Below, piece after piece: positions 34,416 through 43,389 of a stretch of 50,154 nucleotides of DNA. How positions within the stretch are numbered: position 1 is the first letter of the stretch; each line of letters begins with the position of its first letter. The notes beneath the pieces are model-generated. The model saw only the letters and a program-made list of their open reading frames with translations. It did no database searches and was not told the DNA's origin. The position numbers and the translations under genes are program-made. Source of the stretch: VBDM01 sp049802235 (GTDB lineage Bacteria; Pseudomonadota; Gammaproteobacteria; Burkholderiales; SG8-39); assembly GCA_049802235.1 (NCBI GenBank), contig JBARMB010000117.1, positions 1-50,154 on the forward strand, read 5' to 3'.

Positions 34416-37265
34416 CTACCCGCACACCCCCACCCACCCGCAAGCGCTGCAAAAATCGCAGCCGTCCTTCTTGATCACCGCATAGTTGCCGCACTCGCCG
34501 CATTTCATGCCCTTCATCTTCGGCGCGGTGCCCGGCGCCGGCGTCTCGAGCACGCCCATGGCCTGCCGCGGGAAGCCGTCCTCATCCAGTATTCCGAGCA
34601 TGGCGTAGCGGTGGATGATGAGGCGCGCGACGTAGGACACGGTCGAGGGCCAGTTCTGCTGCTTGCGGCTGCCGGGGGTGAACGCCATGAAGTCGCCCAG
34701 CGGCTCGGGGTAGTTGAGCAGCTTCCGCAGCTTCATGCCGATCCACGCCGGGTCGATGACGCGCATGTCGAGCGACAGGATCTTGCACATGCCGTCGAGG
34801 GAGCGCGGGTATTCGCCCGAGAGCCACATCGAGTAGGGGCGCGTGACGCCGTCCGGCAAGGTAATTTCCTTCAGCCCGAGCACGAAGTCGTCGCGCGCGC
34901 CGGCGTTGAGCACGTCCACCGTCCACGACATGGTGCCGTCGGCGCCGGTCTTCGGCTCCTTCAGGCTGAACATGGCGTCCAGCACCGCTCCGTGCTTGGC
35001 TTCCGGCAGCGCCTTCAGCTGCTCGCAGCGCCAGCGCACCAGTTGCGCCACCGCCGAGCACAGGCTCGGCATGTGCTTCTTCTCGCCGTTCGGCGGAAAC
35101 GGCATCTCGAAGGCGTCGTCGCCCGCGGTCTTGGCGAGCGTGTCGAGCTTCAGCCGCAGCCACGCCGGATCGTTGGCGCGCATGTCCATGGAGAGCGTCT
35201 TCGCCACGGCGCCGAGGCTGCGCGGCTGCTCGCTGCCGTTCACCCACACCTCGAAGGGATGCGGGTGGACGTGGTTCTCGACGTGGCCGACGAACAGCGC
35301 GAAGTGGCCGTGCGGGTGCTCGATCATGTAGGTCCACGACGGATTGCCGCCGGCGAGGTTCGGCCGGCCCGGCCAGCGCAGGCTGGCGAGCACCGGCACG
35401 GGCACGTCGTTGATCCGGATGCGGCGGTTGCGGTCGGTCTGGACGAAGTCCTGCGGCGTCTGCGCGTGCGAATCCACCGACAGCACCGAGCCGAGCACGC
35501 TGTTGGGCCGGTAAGTGGCGAGCCCCTTCAGCCCCGACTTCCACGCATCGAGGTACAGGTTCTGGAACTCGGCGTAGGGATAGTTCTCCGGCACGTTGAC
35601 GGTCTTGGAGATGCTGGTGTCGATGAACGGCGCCACCGCCGCCACCATCTGCTCGTGCGCCGCGGCGGAGAGCTCGAGCGCGGTGACGAACCAGGGCGGC
35701 AGTTTTTCCATGTCGCCGCCCGCGTGCTTGTATACGCGCCAGGCGTAGTCCTCGACCGGGAATTCCTTCACCGTGCCGTCGGCCATGCGCTTCTTGCGCG
35801 TGTAAGTCCAGGAGAACGGCGGCTCGATGCCGTTCGAAGCGTTGTCGGCGAAGGCGAGGCTGATGGTGCCGGTGGGCGCGATCGAGAGCAGGTGGCTGTT
35901 GCGGATGCCCTGCTTGCGGATGAGCGCCTTGATGTCCTGCGGCAGGCGCGCGGAGAAGCTCGTGCCCGAGAGATACATGTCGGCGTTGAAGAGCGGAAAG
36001 GCGCCGCGCTCTTTCGCCAGGTCCGAAGAGTAGCGGTACGCGGTGTCGCGCATGAATTCGGAGATCTTCGCCGCCATCGCGCGCGCCGCCTCGCCGTCGT
36101 AGCGCAGCCGCAGCATGATGAGCGCGTCGCCCAGGCCGGTGAAGCCCAGGCCGACGCGGCGCTTGTTCATCGCCTCCTCGTGCTGCTGCTTGAGCGGCCA
36201 GGCGGTGGCGTCGAGCACGTTGTCGAGCATGCGCACGGAAACTTCCACGCACTTGCCGAAGGCGTCGAAATCGAACGCCGCGTCTTCCGCGAACGGCGCC
36301 GTCACGAAGCGCGTCAGGTTGATCGAGCCGAGGCAGCAGCAGCCGTAGGGCGGCAGCGGCTGTTCGGCGCACGGATTGGTCGCCTCGATCGTCTCGCAGT
36401 AATTGAGGTTGTTGTCCCGGTTCATGCGGTCGATGAACAGGATCCCCGGCTCGGCGTGATCGTAGGTCGAGCGCATGATCTGGTCCCACAGCTCGCGCGC
36501 TTTCAGCTTGCGGTACACCCACAGTCCGTCCCCGCGCTGGAAGGCGCCGGCCGCGATGCCATCGGCGTGCGGCTTCGCCTTATGCACGAGTTCCACCTCG
36601 CCGTCGGTTTCGACCGCCTGCATGAAGACGTCGGTGACGCCCACGGAGATGTTGAAATTGGCGAGGTCGCCCCGGTCCTTGGCGTGGATGAAGTCCTCGA
36701 CGTCGGGATGGTCGCAGCGCAGCACGCCCATCTGCGCGCCGCGGCGCGCACCGGCCGACTCCACCGTCTCGCAGGAGCGGTCGAACACGCGCATGTAGGA
36801 CACCGGGCCGCTCGCGCGCGAGCGCGTGCCCTTGACCTCGGCGCCCTTCGGACGGATGGAGGAGAAGTCGTAGCCGACGCCGCCGCCGCGGCGCATGGTC
36901 TCGGCGGCTTCCTGCAGCGCGGTGTAGATGCCGGGCTTGCCGTCGACGACCTCGGAGATCGAATCGCCCACCGGCTGCACGAAGCAGTTGATGAGCGTCG
37001 CCTGCATCTGGATGCCGGCGGCGGAATTGATGCGGCCGGCGGGAATGAAGCCGGCTTCCATCGCTTCGTGGAAGCGGCGCTCCCAGAGCGCGCGCTTCTC
37101 CTCGCGCTCGACGGCGGCGAGCGCGTGCGCGACACGCGCACGCACGTCCTCGATGGTCTGTTCCTTGCCCTTGGCGTATTTCTCCAGCAGCGCTTCGCGG
37201 CAGACTTCCTGCTCGGGGAGGGGAACGGAGACGGCGCGTCCTTGAAGTGCTTGTTCGGGGGTCAT
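34416..37265 (-). CDS. nrdJ: Adenosylcobalamin-dependent (class II) ribonucleotide reductase
   Basis: Makes deoxynucleotides in the presence or absence of oxygen using a B12 radical. The N-terminal part has RINSAAGIQMQATLINCFVQ with the first active-site Cys. RRGGGVGYDFSSIRPKG, FNISVGVTD, and NPCAEQPLPPYGCCCLGSINL follow, with the Cys/Glu active-site set. The C-terminus carries a zinc-ribbon-like CxxC pair and late Cys residues (MKCGECGNYAVIKKDGCDFC, ACGWVGVCG), the usual shuttle Cys region. Its 949 residues fit the class II type with this tail. No B12 riboswitch is visible upstream; instead there is an FNR-like site. Confidence 0.95.
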   Translation of the reverse strand: MTPEQALQGRAVSVPLPEQEVCREALLEKYAKGKEQTIEDVRARVAHALAAVEREEKRALWERRFHEAMEAGFIPAGRINSAAGIQMQATLINCFVQPVGDSISEVVDGKPGIYTALQEAAETMRRGGGVGYDFSSIRPKGAEVKGTRSRASGPVSYMRVFDRSCETVESAGARRGAQMGVLRCDHPDVEDFIHAKDRGDLANFNISVGVTDVFMQAVETDGEVELVHKAKPHADGIAAGAFQRGDGLWVYRKLKARELWDQIMRSTYDHAEPGILFIDRMNRDNNLNYCETIEATNPCAEQPLPPYGCCCLGSINLTRFVTAPFAEDAAFDFDAFGKCVEVSVRMLDNVLDATAWPLKQQHEEAMNKRRVGLGFTGLGDALIMLRLRYDGEAARAMAAKISEFMRDTAYRYSSDLAKERGAFPLFNADMYLSGTSFSARLPQDIKALIRKQGIRNSHLLSIAPTGTISLAFADNASNGIEPPFSWTYTRKKRMADGTVKEFPVEDYAWRVYKHAGGDMEKLPPWFVTALELSAAAHEQMVAAVAPFIDTSISKTVNVPENYPYAEFQNLYLDAWKSGLKGLATYRPNSVLGSVLSVDSHAQTPQDFVQTDRNRRIRINDVPVPVLASLRWPGRPNLAGGNPSWTYMIEHPHGHFALFVGHVENHVHPHPFEVWVNGSEQPRSLGAVAKTLSMDMRANDPAWLRLKLDTLAKTAGDDAFEMPFPPNGEKKHMPSLCSAVAQLVRWRCEQLKALPEAKHGAVLDAMFSLKEPKTGADGTMSWTVDVLNAGARDDFVLGLKEITLPDGVTRPYSMWLSGEYPRSLDGMCKILSLDMRVIDPAWIGMKLRKLLNYPEPLGDFMAFTPGSRKQQNWPSTVSYVARLIIHRYAMLGILDEDGFPRQAMGVLETPAPGTAPKMKGMKCGECGNYAVIKKDGCDFCSACGWVGVCG

Positions 37266-37319
37266 CGGTTGGACCTTGGTTACGTTGATTTTGCAAACAG
37301 CCTACGCCTTCCTTTTCCC

Positions 37320-37351
37320 GTTGTAAATCTGCTTGAGGAAGGTTTTACAAC
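37320..37351 (-). promoter_or_regulatory. Inverted repeat upstream of nrdJ
   Basis: GTTGTAAA (37320-37327) and TTTACAAC (37344-37351) are perfect 8-bp complements 16 bases apart, lying 55-86 bases upstream of the nrdJ start. They do not match the usual NrdR box pattern that I know. They could be sites for another regulator. Confidence 0.4.
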
Positions 37352-37354
37352 ATA

Positions 37355-37368
37355 TTGATCTGAATCAC
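37355..37368 (-). promoter_or_regulatory. FNR/ANR-like box upstream of nrdJ
   Basis: TTGATCTGAATCAC, read on the plus strand, matches TTGAT-N4-ATCAA with one mismatch. It lies about 97 bases before the nrdJ start codon, which would suit activation of a class II reductase at low oxygen if the transcript starts near 37320. Confidence 0.45.
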
Positions 37369-37378
37369 AAACGGGACG

Positions 37379-38512
37379 CTACCTGTTGTGGTGACTGATG
37401 CGATAGACAGCGCCGGCGTGATCATCCGAAACCAGCAGCGAGCCGTCGGGCATGACCTCGATATCAACCGGCCGGCCCCACACCGACTCGCGTCCGAGCA
37501 TGCCGCGCTGAAGCCAGCCTTCGGCGAACACTTCGTGCTTCACGGCGCGCCCGCCTTCGACCACGACGCGCGCGATGCGGTAGCCGACCTTGCTGCTTCT
37601 GTTCCAGGAGCCGTGCTCGGCGATGAAAATGTTGTTGCGATACTCCGCGGGAAACTGCGTGCCGGTGTAGAAGCGCATGCCGAGCGCCGCGACGTGCGCG
37701 CCGAGCTTTTCCGCGGGCGGCGTGAATTCCGCGCAGGCGCGCTTGCGGCCGAACTCCGGGTCGGGCGTGTCGCCCTGATGGCAGTACGGATAGCCGAAAT
37801 TCATCCCGGCCTTCGGCGCATGATTGAGCTCGTCGGAGGGAAGATCGTCGCCGAGCATGTCGCGGCCGTTGTCGGTGAACCAGAGTTCCCTGGTGCGCGG
37901 ATCCCAGTCGAAGCCGACCGAATTGCGCACGCCGCGCGCGACTACTTCGTAGCCCGAGCCGTCGGGCCGGATGCGCGAAATCAGCGCCTGGCGCGAGGGG
38001 TCCGGCTCGCAGATGTTGCAGGGCGCGCCGACCGGCACGTAGAGCCAGCCGTCCGGGCCGAAGCGGATGAACTTCGCGCCGTGGGCCGCCCCGCCGGGGA
38101 AGCGCCCGGTGACGACCACCGGTTTCGGCGGGTTGTCGAGGCGCGCCTCGATGTCGTCGAAGCGCAGAATGCGGGTGATCTCGGCGACGTACAGAGCGCC
38201 GTCCTTGAGCGCCACGCCGTTTGGCACGTCGAGGCCCGAGGCGAGAGTGATGACCTGGGTCGCCTTCGCGTCGCGGTAGCGCACCGCATACACGCGGCCG
38301 GGCGTGCGGGAACCGACGAAGAGCACGTTGTTTTTGCCCAGCGCAAGCGAGCGGGCGTTCGGGACGTTGTCGGCGAAGACGTTGATTTCGAAGCCGGGCG
38401 GCAGCTTGATCTTGTCGAGCTGCAACCGCTGGCCGGGCGCGTGCTGCGCGGCAGCCAGCGCGAGGCACGCCAGACCCCATCGCAGCATCGGGCTTGAAGG
38501 ATTTGTTTTCAT
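37379..38512 (-). CDS. PQQ-dependent sugar dehydrogenase-like protein (sorbosone dehydrogenase family)
   Basis: A periplasmic beta-propeller of 377 residues. The signal peptide is visible from ATG 38512 (MKTNPSSPMLRWGLACLALA, then AAAQHAPGQ). Motifs include FEINVFADNVPNARSLALG, PNGVALKDGALYVAEITRI, FTDNGRDMLGDDLPSDELN and NNIFIAEHGSWNRS with the catalytic His. Members oxidise aldose sugars with PQQ. An upstream in-frame extension to 38653 would run through the palindrome and lack a signal peptide, so I chose 38512. The preferred substrate cannot be told. Confidence 0.88.
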   Translation of the reverse strand: MKTNPSSPMLRWGLACLALAAAQHAPGQRLQLDKIKLPPGFEINVFADNVPNARSLALGKNNVLFVGSRTPGRVYAVRYRDAKATQVITLASGLDVPNGVALKDGALYVAEITRILRFDDIEARLDNPPKPVVVTGRFPGGAAHGAKFIRFGPDGWLYVPVGAPCNICEPDPSRQALISRIRPDGSGYEVVARGVRNSVGFDWDPRTRELWFTDNGRDMLGDDLPSDELNHAPKAGMNFGYPYCHQGDTPDPEFGRKRACAEFTPPAEKLGAHVAALGMRFYTGTQFPAEYRNNIFIAEHGSWNRSSKVGYRIARVVVEGGRAVKHEVFAEGWLQRGMLGRESVWGRPVDIEVMPDGSLLVSDDHAGAVYRISHHNR

Positions 38513-38572
38513 GGCGCGTCCTGTCGGAATTGTGCCGTCGCAAATTGTGCTTATGATAATAGACGGATGCCC

Positions 38573-38608
38573 GGCCCGGGGGACCGCAAGCCTGCCATCC
38601 CCCGGGCC
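38573..38608. repeat. 11-bp perfect inverted repeat between sugar dehydrogenase and STAS genes
   Basis: GGCCCGGGGGA (38573-38583) and its exact complement (38598-38608) enclose a 14-base loop. The segment lies between two divergent genes, 61 bases upstream of one and about 140 bases upstream of the other. No T-run follows on either strand, so it is not an obvious terminator. Confidence 0.5.
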
Positions 38609-38746
38609 CGCGATCCCGCAACCGGATGGTTGCTTTATTTGCCCGGAAAGCACTCTTCGCGCTAGGATTAGGCAAACGCGTTGTCTCTTTTGCTCGGCGG
38701 ATGCAGCGTTGCCGCGTTCGGATCACAGGGAGCAAGAAAGCCTTCC

Positions 38747-39130
38747 ATGCAGATTTCCCAGAAACGATATGGCGATGTCCGCGTTCTCGCACTGGCCGGG
38801 CGGATCGACAACGGCAGCTCCGAGGTGTTCAAGACCGGGCTTGGCGCGCATGTCGCGGAATCCCGCGCCGCGGGCGACTGCCTGGTGCTGGATTTTTCCG
38901 GGGTCGACTACATCAGCAGCGTGGGCCTGCGCGCCCTGATGCTGGCGGCGAGGCAGTCGCGGGAGCAGGGCGGCACGATCATGGTGGCCGCACTGCAGCC
39001 GATCGTGCGCGAGATCTTCGAGATCAGCCGCTTCAATCTGGTGTTCGAATGTTTCGGCAGCGTTCGCCAGGCGCTGGAGAAGGTGTCGCCCGCCGGCCTC
39101 GCGGTTTACGACGCCGGTCAAGCGCGCTGA
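38747..39130 (+). CDS. STAS-domain anti-sigma factor antagonist
   Basis: 127 residues forming a single STAS domain: VRVLALAGRIDNGSSEVFKT, then DCLVLDFSGVDYISSVGLRALM with the Ser-Ser segment that is phosphorylated in SpoIIAA/RsbV-like proteins. Such antagonists are switched by a kinase (RsbW-like) and a PP2C phosphatase (SpoIIE-like). Both partners are encoded nearby at 43423 and 40110. ATG 38747 starts the conserved domain; the more upstream in-frame start at 38681 would add an unconserved stretch. The MBL gene begins 2 bases after the stop. Confidence 0.88.
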   Translation: MQISQKRYGDVRVLALAGRIDNGSSEVFKTGLGAHVAESRAAGDCLVLDFSGVDYISSVGLRALMLAARQSREQGGTIMVAALQPIVREIFEISRFNLVFECFGSVRQALEKVSPAGLAVYDAGQAR

Positions 39131-39132
39131 AC

Positions 39133-40098
39133 ATGGTCCCGCGGGTGAAGTTCTGGGGCACGCGGGGCTCGATCCCCGTGGCGCTCGATTCGTCGTCGAT
39201 CAAGGAAAAAATTGCGCGCGCGGTCGTTGCGGCGGCCGGCCGGGACGTGCACACGCCGGACAAGGCGCGCGCGTGGGTGGAGAACGAGCTCGACTTCGCC
39301 GTTTCCCACACTTTCGGCGGCAACTCGGCGTGCGTGCAGCTCGACGCCGGCGGGCCCGAGTACCTGCTGTGCGATCTGGGCAGCGGCGTGCGCGTTTTCG
39401 GCAACCGCGTTCTGGAGCGCGACGGCCCCGGCAAGGCCAACGTATTCCATGTTTTCATGTCCCACGTACACTGGGATCACATCATGGGCTTTCCGTTTTT
39501 TGCCCCTGCCTACATCCCGGGAAACACCATTCGCATCTACGGCTGCCACACGGTAATCGAGAGCGCCCTGCGGGGACAGCAGGCGGCGCCGTGCTTCCCG
39601 GTGCCGTTCGACCGTCTCGGCGCGACGATCGAATTCGTGACGCTGGAGCCGGGCGGAAGCTACGACGTCGCCGGCTGGCGCGTGACGCCGATGCTGCAGC
39701 AGCATTCCGGAGATTCCTACGGCTACCGCTTCGTGCGCGACGGGCGCAGCATCGTCTATACGACCGACTCCGAGCACAAGCTCGAGGACGCGGCGGAAAC
39801 GGAGGCGGTCACCGCCTTCTTTCGCGACGCCGATCTGGTGATTTTCGATGCCATGTACTCGCTCGCGGACGCGGTGTCGGTGAAGGAAGATTGGGGCCAC
39901 TCGAGCAACGTCGTCGGCGTCGAGCTGTGCCAGTTGGCGAACGCCAGGCATCTGGTGCTGTTTCACCATGAGCCGGCGTTCGACGACGGTCAGATCGCGG
40001 CGATCTGGCGCGAGACCCTGCGGTTCGAGGAAATCACGCGCGCGGGCCGGACGTTGCGGGTCTCCGCCGCCTACGACGGGCTGGAGATCGAACTCTGA
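39133..40098 (+). CDS. MBL-fold metallo-hydrolase
   Basis: 321 residues with the metallo-beta-lactamase core: KFWGTRGSIPVA at the start, FGGNSACVQLD, the metal motif HVHWDH, then LQQHSGDSYGYRF, VYTTDSEH, and a late His in LFHHEPAFDD. This resembles the PhnP/phosphodiesterase-like MBL group often found beside signalling genes; a cyclic nucleotide or phosphodiester substrate is possible but not shown. It is 2 bases after the STAS gene and 11 bases before the phosphatase gene, so the three form an operon. Confidence 0.85.
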   Translation: MVPRVKFWGTRGSIPVALDSSSIKEKIARAVVAAAGRDVHTPDKARAWVENELDFAVSHTFGGNSACVQLDAGGPEYLLCDLGSGVRVFGNRVLERDGPGKANVFHVFMSHVHWDHIMGFPFFAPAYIPGNTIRIYGCHTVIESALRGQQAAPCFPVPFDRLGATIEFVTLEPGGSYDVAGWRVTPMLQQHSGDSYGYRFVRDGRSIVYTTDSEHKLEDAAETEAVTAFFRDADLVIFDAMYSLADAVSVKEDWGHSSNVVGVELCQLANARHLVLFHHEPAFDDGQIAAIWRETLRFEEITRAGRTLRVSAAYDGLEIEL

Positions 40099-40109
40099 GC
40101 GGCGATCCG

Positions 40110-42227
40110 TTGCCGAACTCCGGGCGGGCCGACCGTGTTCCCTCGACGCGGGACGGCGCCGCGACGCCGGCGGGTTTGCGGACGTGGACCCGGGGTGCGC
40201 GCTCCCGACTGATGCTGCTTGCATTGCTCCTGGTGCCGGTACTGTGGCAGGAGATGCCGGTGGTCGGGGCGATGCGCCTTGACTGGCTGGACGCCTATCA
40301 GGCGCTGGCGCCGCGCGAAAGACGCTCGGCGCCCGCGGTCATCGTCGCAATCGACGAAGCCAGCCTGAAGCGTTTCGGCCAATGGCCGTGGCCGCGCAAC
40401 CTGGTCGCGAAGCTGATCGACGCCATCCGCGCGGCCGGTCCGGCGGCGATCGGCGTCGATATCCTGTTCCCGGAGCCCGACCGGCTGTCTCCGGAACAAT
40501 TGGCGACGTCGATCGCCGGCGTCAATCCGGCGTTGGCGAGGCGGTTGGAGGCACTGCCGCATCACGACGCGATACTCGCCGCAGCCATCAAGGCGGCACC
40601 GGTGGCGTTGGGCATTGCCGGCGTGGAAGCCGGAACACCGGCCGCGACGGCGGCGCTCGCGCCGTCGTTGCAGAAGGGCGGCGATGCGGCGCCGTTTCTG
40701 CGCCGCTATGCCTCGGCGCTGCGCAGCCTGCCTGAAATCGACGCGGCGGCGCGGGCGCACGGGCTGCTGAGCGCGGACACCGAAGGCGGTGTGGTGCGGC
40801 GCGTACCGATGGTGGCGATGATCGGAGCGATGCCGGTGCTGCCGCTGAGCCTGGAGACGCTGCGCGTTGCGAGCGGCAACTCTCTGTTCACGGTCTACAG
40901 CGGCAAGGCGGGCGTGCAGGCAGTGGGCATCGGCGACCTGATCGTTCCCACCCAGCCCGATGGACGCGTGTGGGTGCATTACGCGCCGCATGACGCTGCC
41001 CGCTTCGTTTCGGCGGCAGACGTGCTCATGGGCAGGGCCGACAGCGCGGAGCTCGAGAGCAAGATCGTGCTCGTCGGCATCACCGGCATCGGCCTGATCG
41101 ACGACCGGACGACGCCGCTCGGGGAACGCATGCCGGGCGTCGAGATCCACGCCCAGGTGCTGGAGAACGTGTTCGACGGCAGCCTGCTGTCGCGGCCGCG
41201 CTGGGCGCCCTGGGCGGAAGCGGCGGCGCTGCTGCTGTTCGGCGTGCTGCTCGTCTATGCCGTGCCGCGGTTCGCGCCGCTGAGGTCGTTCATGCTGCTT
41301 GCGCTGCTGCTCGGCGCCCTGGCGGCTGCCGGCTTTGCGTCGTACAAGAGCGCAGATCTGCTGATCGATGCTTCGGTGCCGGGCGCGGCGCTCGCCCTGC
41401 TGTTTGCCGCCATGCTTGCCGCAACGCTTGCCGAAGCGAACGCGCAGCGCAAGCTCCTGCGCGAAGCGGCGGCGAGGATCGCGGGCGAGCTCGATGCGGC
41501 GAGGCGCATCCAGATCGGCATCCTGCCGCGGCCGGAGTCGGCGTTTCCGGGAGAGCGGCGCTTCGAACTGTTCGCCTCGATGGAGTCGGCACGGGAGGTG
41601 GGAGGCGACCTGTACGATTTTTTCATGCTCGACGCCGATCGGCTGTTTTTCCTGATCGGGGACGTCTCGGGCAAGGGGTTGCCGGCCAGCATCTTCATGG
41701 CGGTGAGCAAGGCATTGTGCAAGAGCGCGGTGCTGCGGCGCGGCCGGCGGGTGGAGGAGATGCTGAGCGAGGCGAGCACCGAGATCGCGCGTGAAAACCC
41801 GGAGGGGCTGTTCGTCACCGCCTTTGCCGGCGTGCTCGATGCGCGCACCGGCCTGTTGCAGTATTGCAGTGCCGGGCACGATGCGCCGTTTCTGCTTGCC
41901 TCCGCGGGCGGCGAAATCACGCGGCTGGACGCAGGCGGCGGGCCGCCGCTGTGCGTGGTCGAGGGATACGCTTACGCGGCGGCGGAGCATCGCGTGCGCC
42001 GCGGTGACCTGATGTGTCTGTTTACCGACGGAGTGACCGAGGCGATGAACGCGGCCGGGGAGCTGTACGGTGCGGCGCGGTTGCGCGCCGTGCTCGAGCA
42101 CGCACGCGGCGCGGCGAGCATGGCGGCAGTGGGCGAGGCGATCCGCGCCGACGTGCAGCGCTTTGTCGCCGGAGCCGACGTCGCCGACGACCTGGCGCTC
42201 CTGACACTGCGCTGGAACGGCGCTTGA
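40110..42227 (+). CDS. CHASE2 sensor - SpoIIE-type PP2C serine phosphatase
   Basis: 705 residues. An N-terminal membrane segment (about 33-47) precedes a CHASE2 extracytoplasmic sensor domain (about 55-330; APAVIVAIDEASLKRFGQWP, then AIGVDILFPEPD). Three membrane helices follow (about 360-450), then a SpoIIE/PP2C domain with metal Asp residues in EVGGDLYDF (D500), GDVSGKG (D518) and LFTDGVTEA, and DDLALL near the end. Such phosphatases remove phosphate from STAS antagonists, so the STAS protein upstream is the probable substrate. TTG 40110 is the annotated start; a later start is possible, as no good ribosome-binding site is seen. Confidence 0.88.
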   Translation: MPNSGRADRVPSTRDGAATPAGLRTWTRGARSRLMLLALLLVPVLWQEMPVVGAMRLDWLDAYQALAPRERRSAPAVIVAIDEASLKRFGQWPWPRNLVAKLIDAIRAAGPAAIGVDILFPEPDRLSPEQLATSIAGVNPALARRLEALPHHDAILAAAIKAAPVALGIAGVEAGTPAATAALAPSLQKGGDAAPFLRRYASALRSLPEIDAAARAHGLLSADTEGGVVRRVPMVAMIGAMPVLPLSLETLRVASGNSLFTVYSGKAGVQAVGIGDLIVPTQPDGRVWVHYAPHDAARFVSAADVLMGRADSAELESKIVLVGITGIGLIDDRTTPLGERMPGVEIHAQVLENVFDGSLLSRPRWAPWAEAAALLLFGVLLVYAVPRFAPLRSFMLLALLLGALAAAGFASYKSADLLIDASVPGAALALLFAAMLAATLAEANAQRKLLREAAARIAGELDAARRIQIGILPRPESAFPGERRFELFASMESAREVGGDLYDFFMLDADRLFFLIGDVSGKGLPASIFMAVSKALCKSAVLRRGRRVEEMLSEASTEIARENPEGLFVTAFAGVLDARTGLLQYCSAGHDAPFLLASAGGEITRLDAGGGPPLCVVEGYAYAAAEHRVRRGDLMCLFTDGVTEAMNAAGELYGAARLRAVLEHARGAASMAAVGEAIRADVQRFVAGADVADDLALLTLRWNGA

Positions 42228-42233
42228 GGGCTT

Positions 42234-42833
42234 TTAGCGGACGCTGATTTCGACGCGCCGGTTGCGCGGCTCGGATATGCCGTCCGGGGTGGGGACCACG
42301 GGATCGCGCTTGCCGCGGCCGGCGGTCAGAATGCGCTCTGCGGGTATGCCCAGTCCCACCAGTATCTCCTTCACGCGTTCGGCGCGTTGCAGCGACAGCG
42401 CGTCGTTCGGCGGGTCGCCGCCGGCGAGGTCGGTATGGCCGATCACGGTGATGTCCGGCGCCTGCCTGCGCGCCATCTCGGCAAGCAGGCGCTGCACCTC
42501 CTGCTTTGTTTCCTCTGTGAACTCGTCGGTTCCGCTCAGGAAGTAGAGCGTGAACGAAATGGGCCGCGGTGGCTGCGCCGCAAGCGCGCTGCCGAAGACC
42601 CGTTTGACTTGCGCTTCGTCTTCCGTCTCGCGGTTGACTTCGCCGCCGGGGGTGCTGCTGGCCGCGGCATAGGCGCGGTCGAGCACCGTGTCGCCCTTCG
42701 AAGTATGAACGACGACCGCTCCGACCTTGCCGTTCTGTCCCGGCAGCAGCACCACCAGGTCGCCGTGCGGGCGCAGCATGTGGCCGGCGACTATCGCGAC
42801 AAAAGCCGCCAACACGACGTAGAACACCTGCAT
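42234..42833 (-). CDS. OmpA-family peptidoglycan-binding protein
   Basis: 199 residues with an N-terminal hydrophobic anchor (MQVFYVVLAAFVAIVAGHML) and a C-terminal OmpA domain: LYFLSGTDEFTEETKQEV, DITVIGHTDLAGGDPPNDAL and LSLQRAERVKEILVGLG. The domain binds peptidoglycan. Between them is a linker of about 60 residues. It is on the minus strand, 8 bases after fecR, and the two are probably co-transcribed. It converges with the CHASE2-phosphatase gene, the stops being only 7 bases apart. Confidence 0.87.
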   Translation of the reverse strand: MQVFYVVLAAFVAIVAGHMLRPHGDLVVLLPGQNGKVGAVVVHTSKGDTVLDRAYAAASSTPGGEVNRETEDEAQVKRVFGSALAAQPPRPISFTLYFLSGTDEFTEETKQEVQRLLAEMARRQAPDITVIGHTDLAGGDPPNDALSLQRAERVKEILVGLGIPAERILTAGRGKRDPVVPTPDGISEPRNRRVEISVR

Positions 42834-42841
42834 GCCGGTCC

Positions 42842-43306
42842 TTATTCGGCCGCGTCGCCGGCGCGTACCACGAACTCGGTGCCGCGCGCGCCGAGGATCG
42901 ACGACGGCGTCTTGACCTTCATCGCCTCGGGCGTTTGCTTGGCGATCTTGCCCGACACCACCGACAGGGTGCCTTTGCGCAGCGATGAATCGAATGCGCC
43001 TTCATGCGTGGTCGAATTGAAGAGGAAACGGTCGATCACGAGCACGCTGTTGGGACCGACCGACAGCAGCGAGTTGTCGACAAAGGTGACGCCGGCCGAT
43101 CCGCCGGCGCCGGTGATGATGGTATCGGCCACCCGCACGCGGGCTCCGGCCTGCGCCGGCAGGCGCTGGCCGGCGCGCTCGATGAACACCGGGCCGTTGG
43201 CGGACTTGATCTGCGCGATGTCGTCGCCCCACGCGGCGAGCGAGGCCAGGCAGCACATGAGCGCAAGGAGCAGACTGCGAATCGAGATGACGCGAGCATA
43301 CGGCAT
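42842..43306 (-). CDS. FecR-domain periplasmic protein
   Basis: 154 residues with a signal peptide (LLLALMCCLASLAAWGDD) and a FecR domain: VRVADTIITGAGGSAGVTFV, DNSLLSVGPNSVLVIDRF and TPSSILGARGTEFVVR. FecR domains sense or transmit envelope signals; this stand-alone secreted form, often found beside CHASE2 sensors, has no cytoplasmic part. The start is ATG 43306 with a GGGAGA site. With the OmpA gene it forms a minus-strand pair inside the signalling cluster. Confidence 0.85.
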   Translation of the reverse strand: MPYARVISIRSLLLALMCCLASLAAWGDDIAQIKSANGPVFIERAGQRLPAQAGARVRVADTIITGAGGSAGVTFVDNSLLSVGPNSVLVIDRFLFNSTTHEGAFDSSLRKGTLSVVSGKIAKQTPEAMKVKTPSSILGARGTEFVVRAGDAAE

Positions 43307-43383
43307 GATGAGTCTCCCAATGTTAAGCGCCTGAAACTGCGATGCGGCGCGACAAGACCGGACCGGGCGCGTGCGTTCCTATC

Positions 43384-43389
43384 TATAAT
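43384..43389 (+). promoter_or_regulatory. -10 box (TATAAT) for the RsbW-like gene
   Basis: TATAAT lies 34 bases before ATG 43423. It lies downstream of an in-frame ATG at 43342, which argues for the later start. Confidence 0.5.

Noticed and set aside
34611..37358. 915-aa plus-strand ORF opposite nrdJ
   Set aside because: It is antisense to a gene with clear catalytic motifs, and its composition is rich in Arg, Ala, Val and His without any domain.
37266..37378. B12 riboswitch upstream of nrdJ
   Set aside because: The gap is only about 113 bases before the next gene, too short for a cobalamin riboswitch, and no B12 box is seen.
38513..38653. Upstream extension of the sugar dehydrogenase gene
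   Set aside because: It would place the palindrome inside coding sequence and bury the clear signal peptide.
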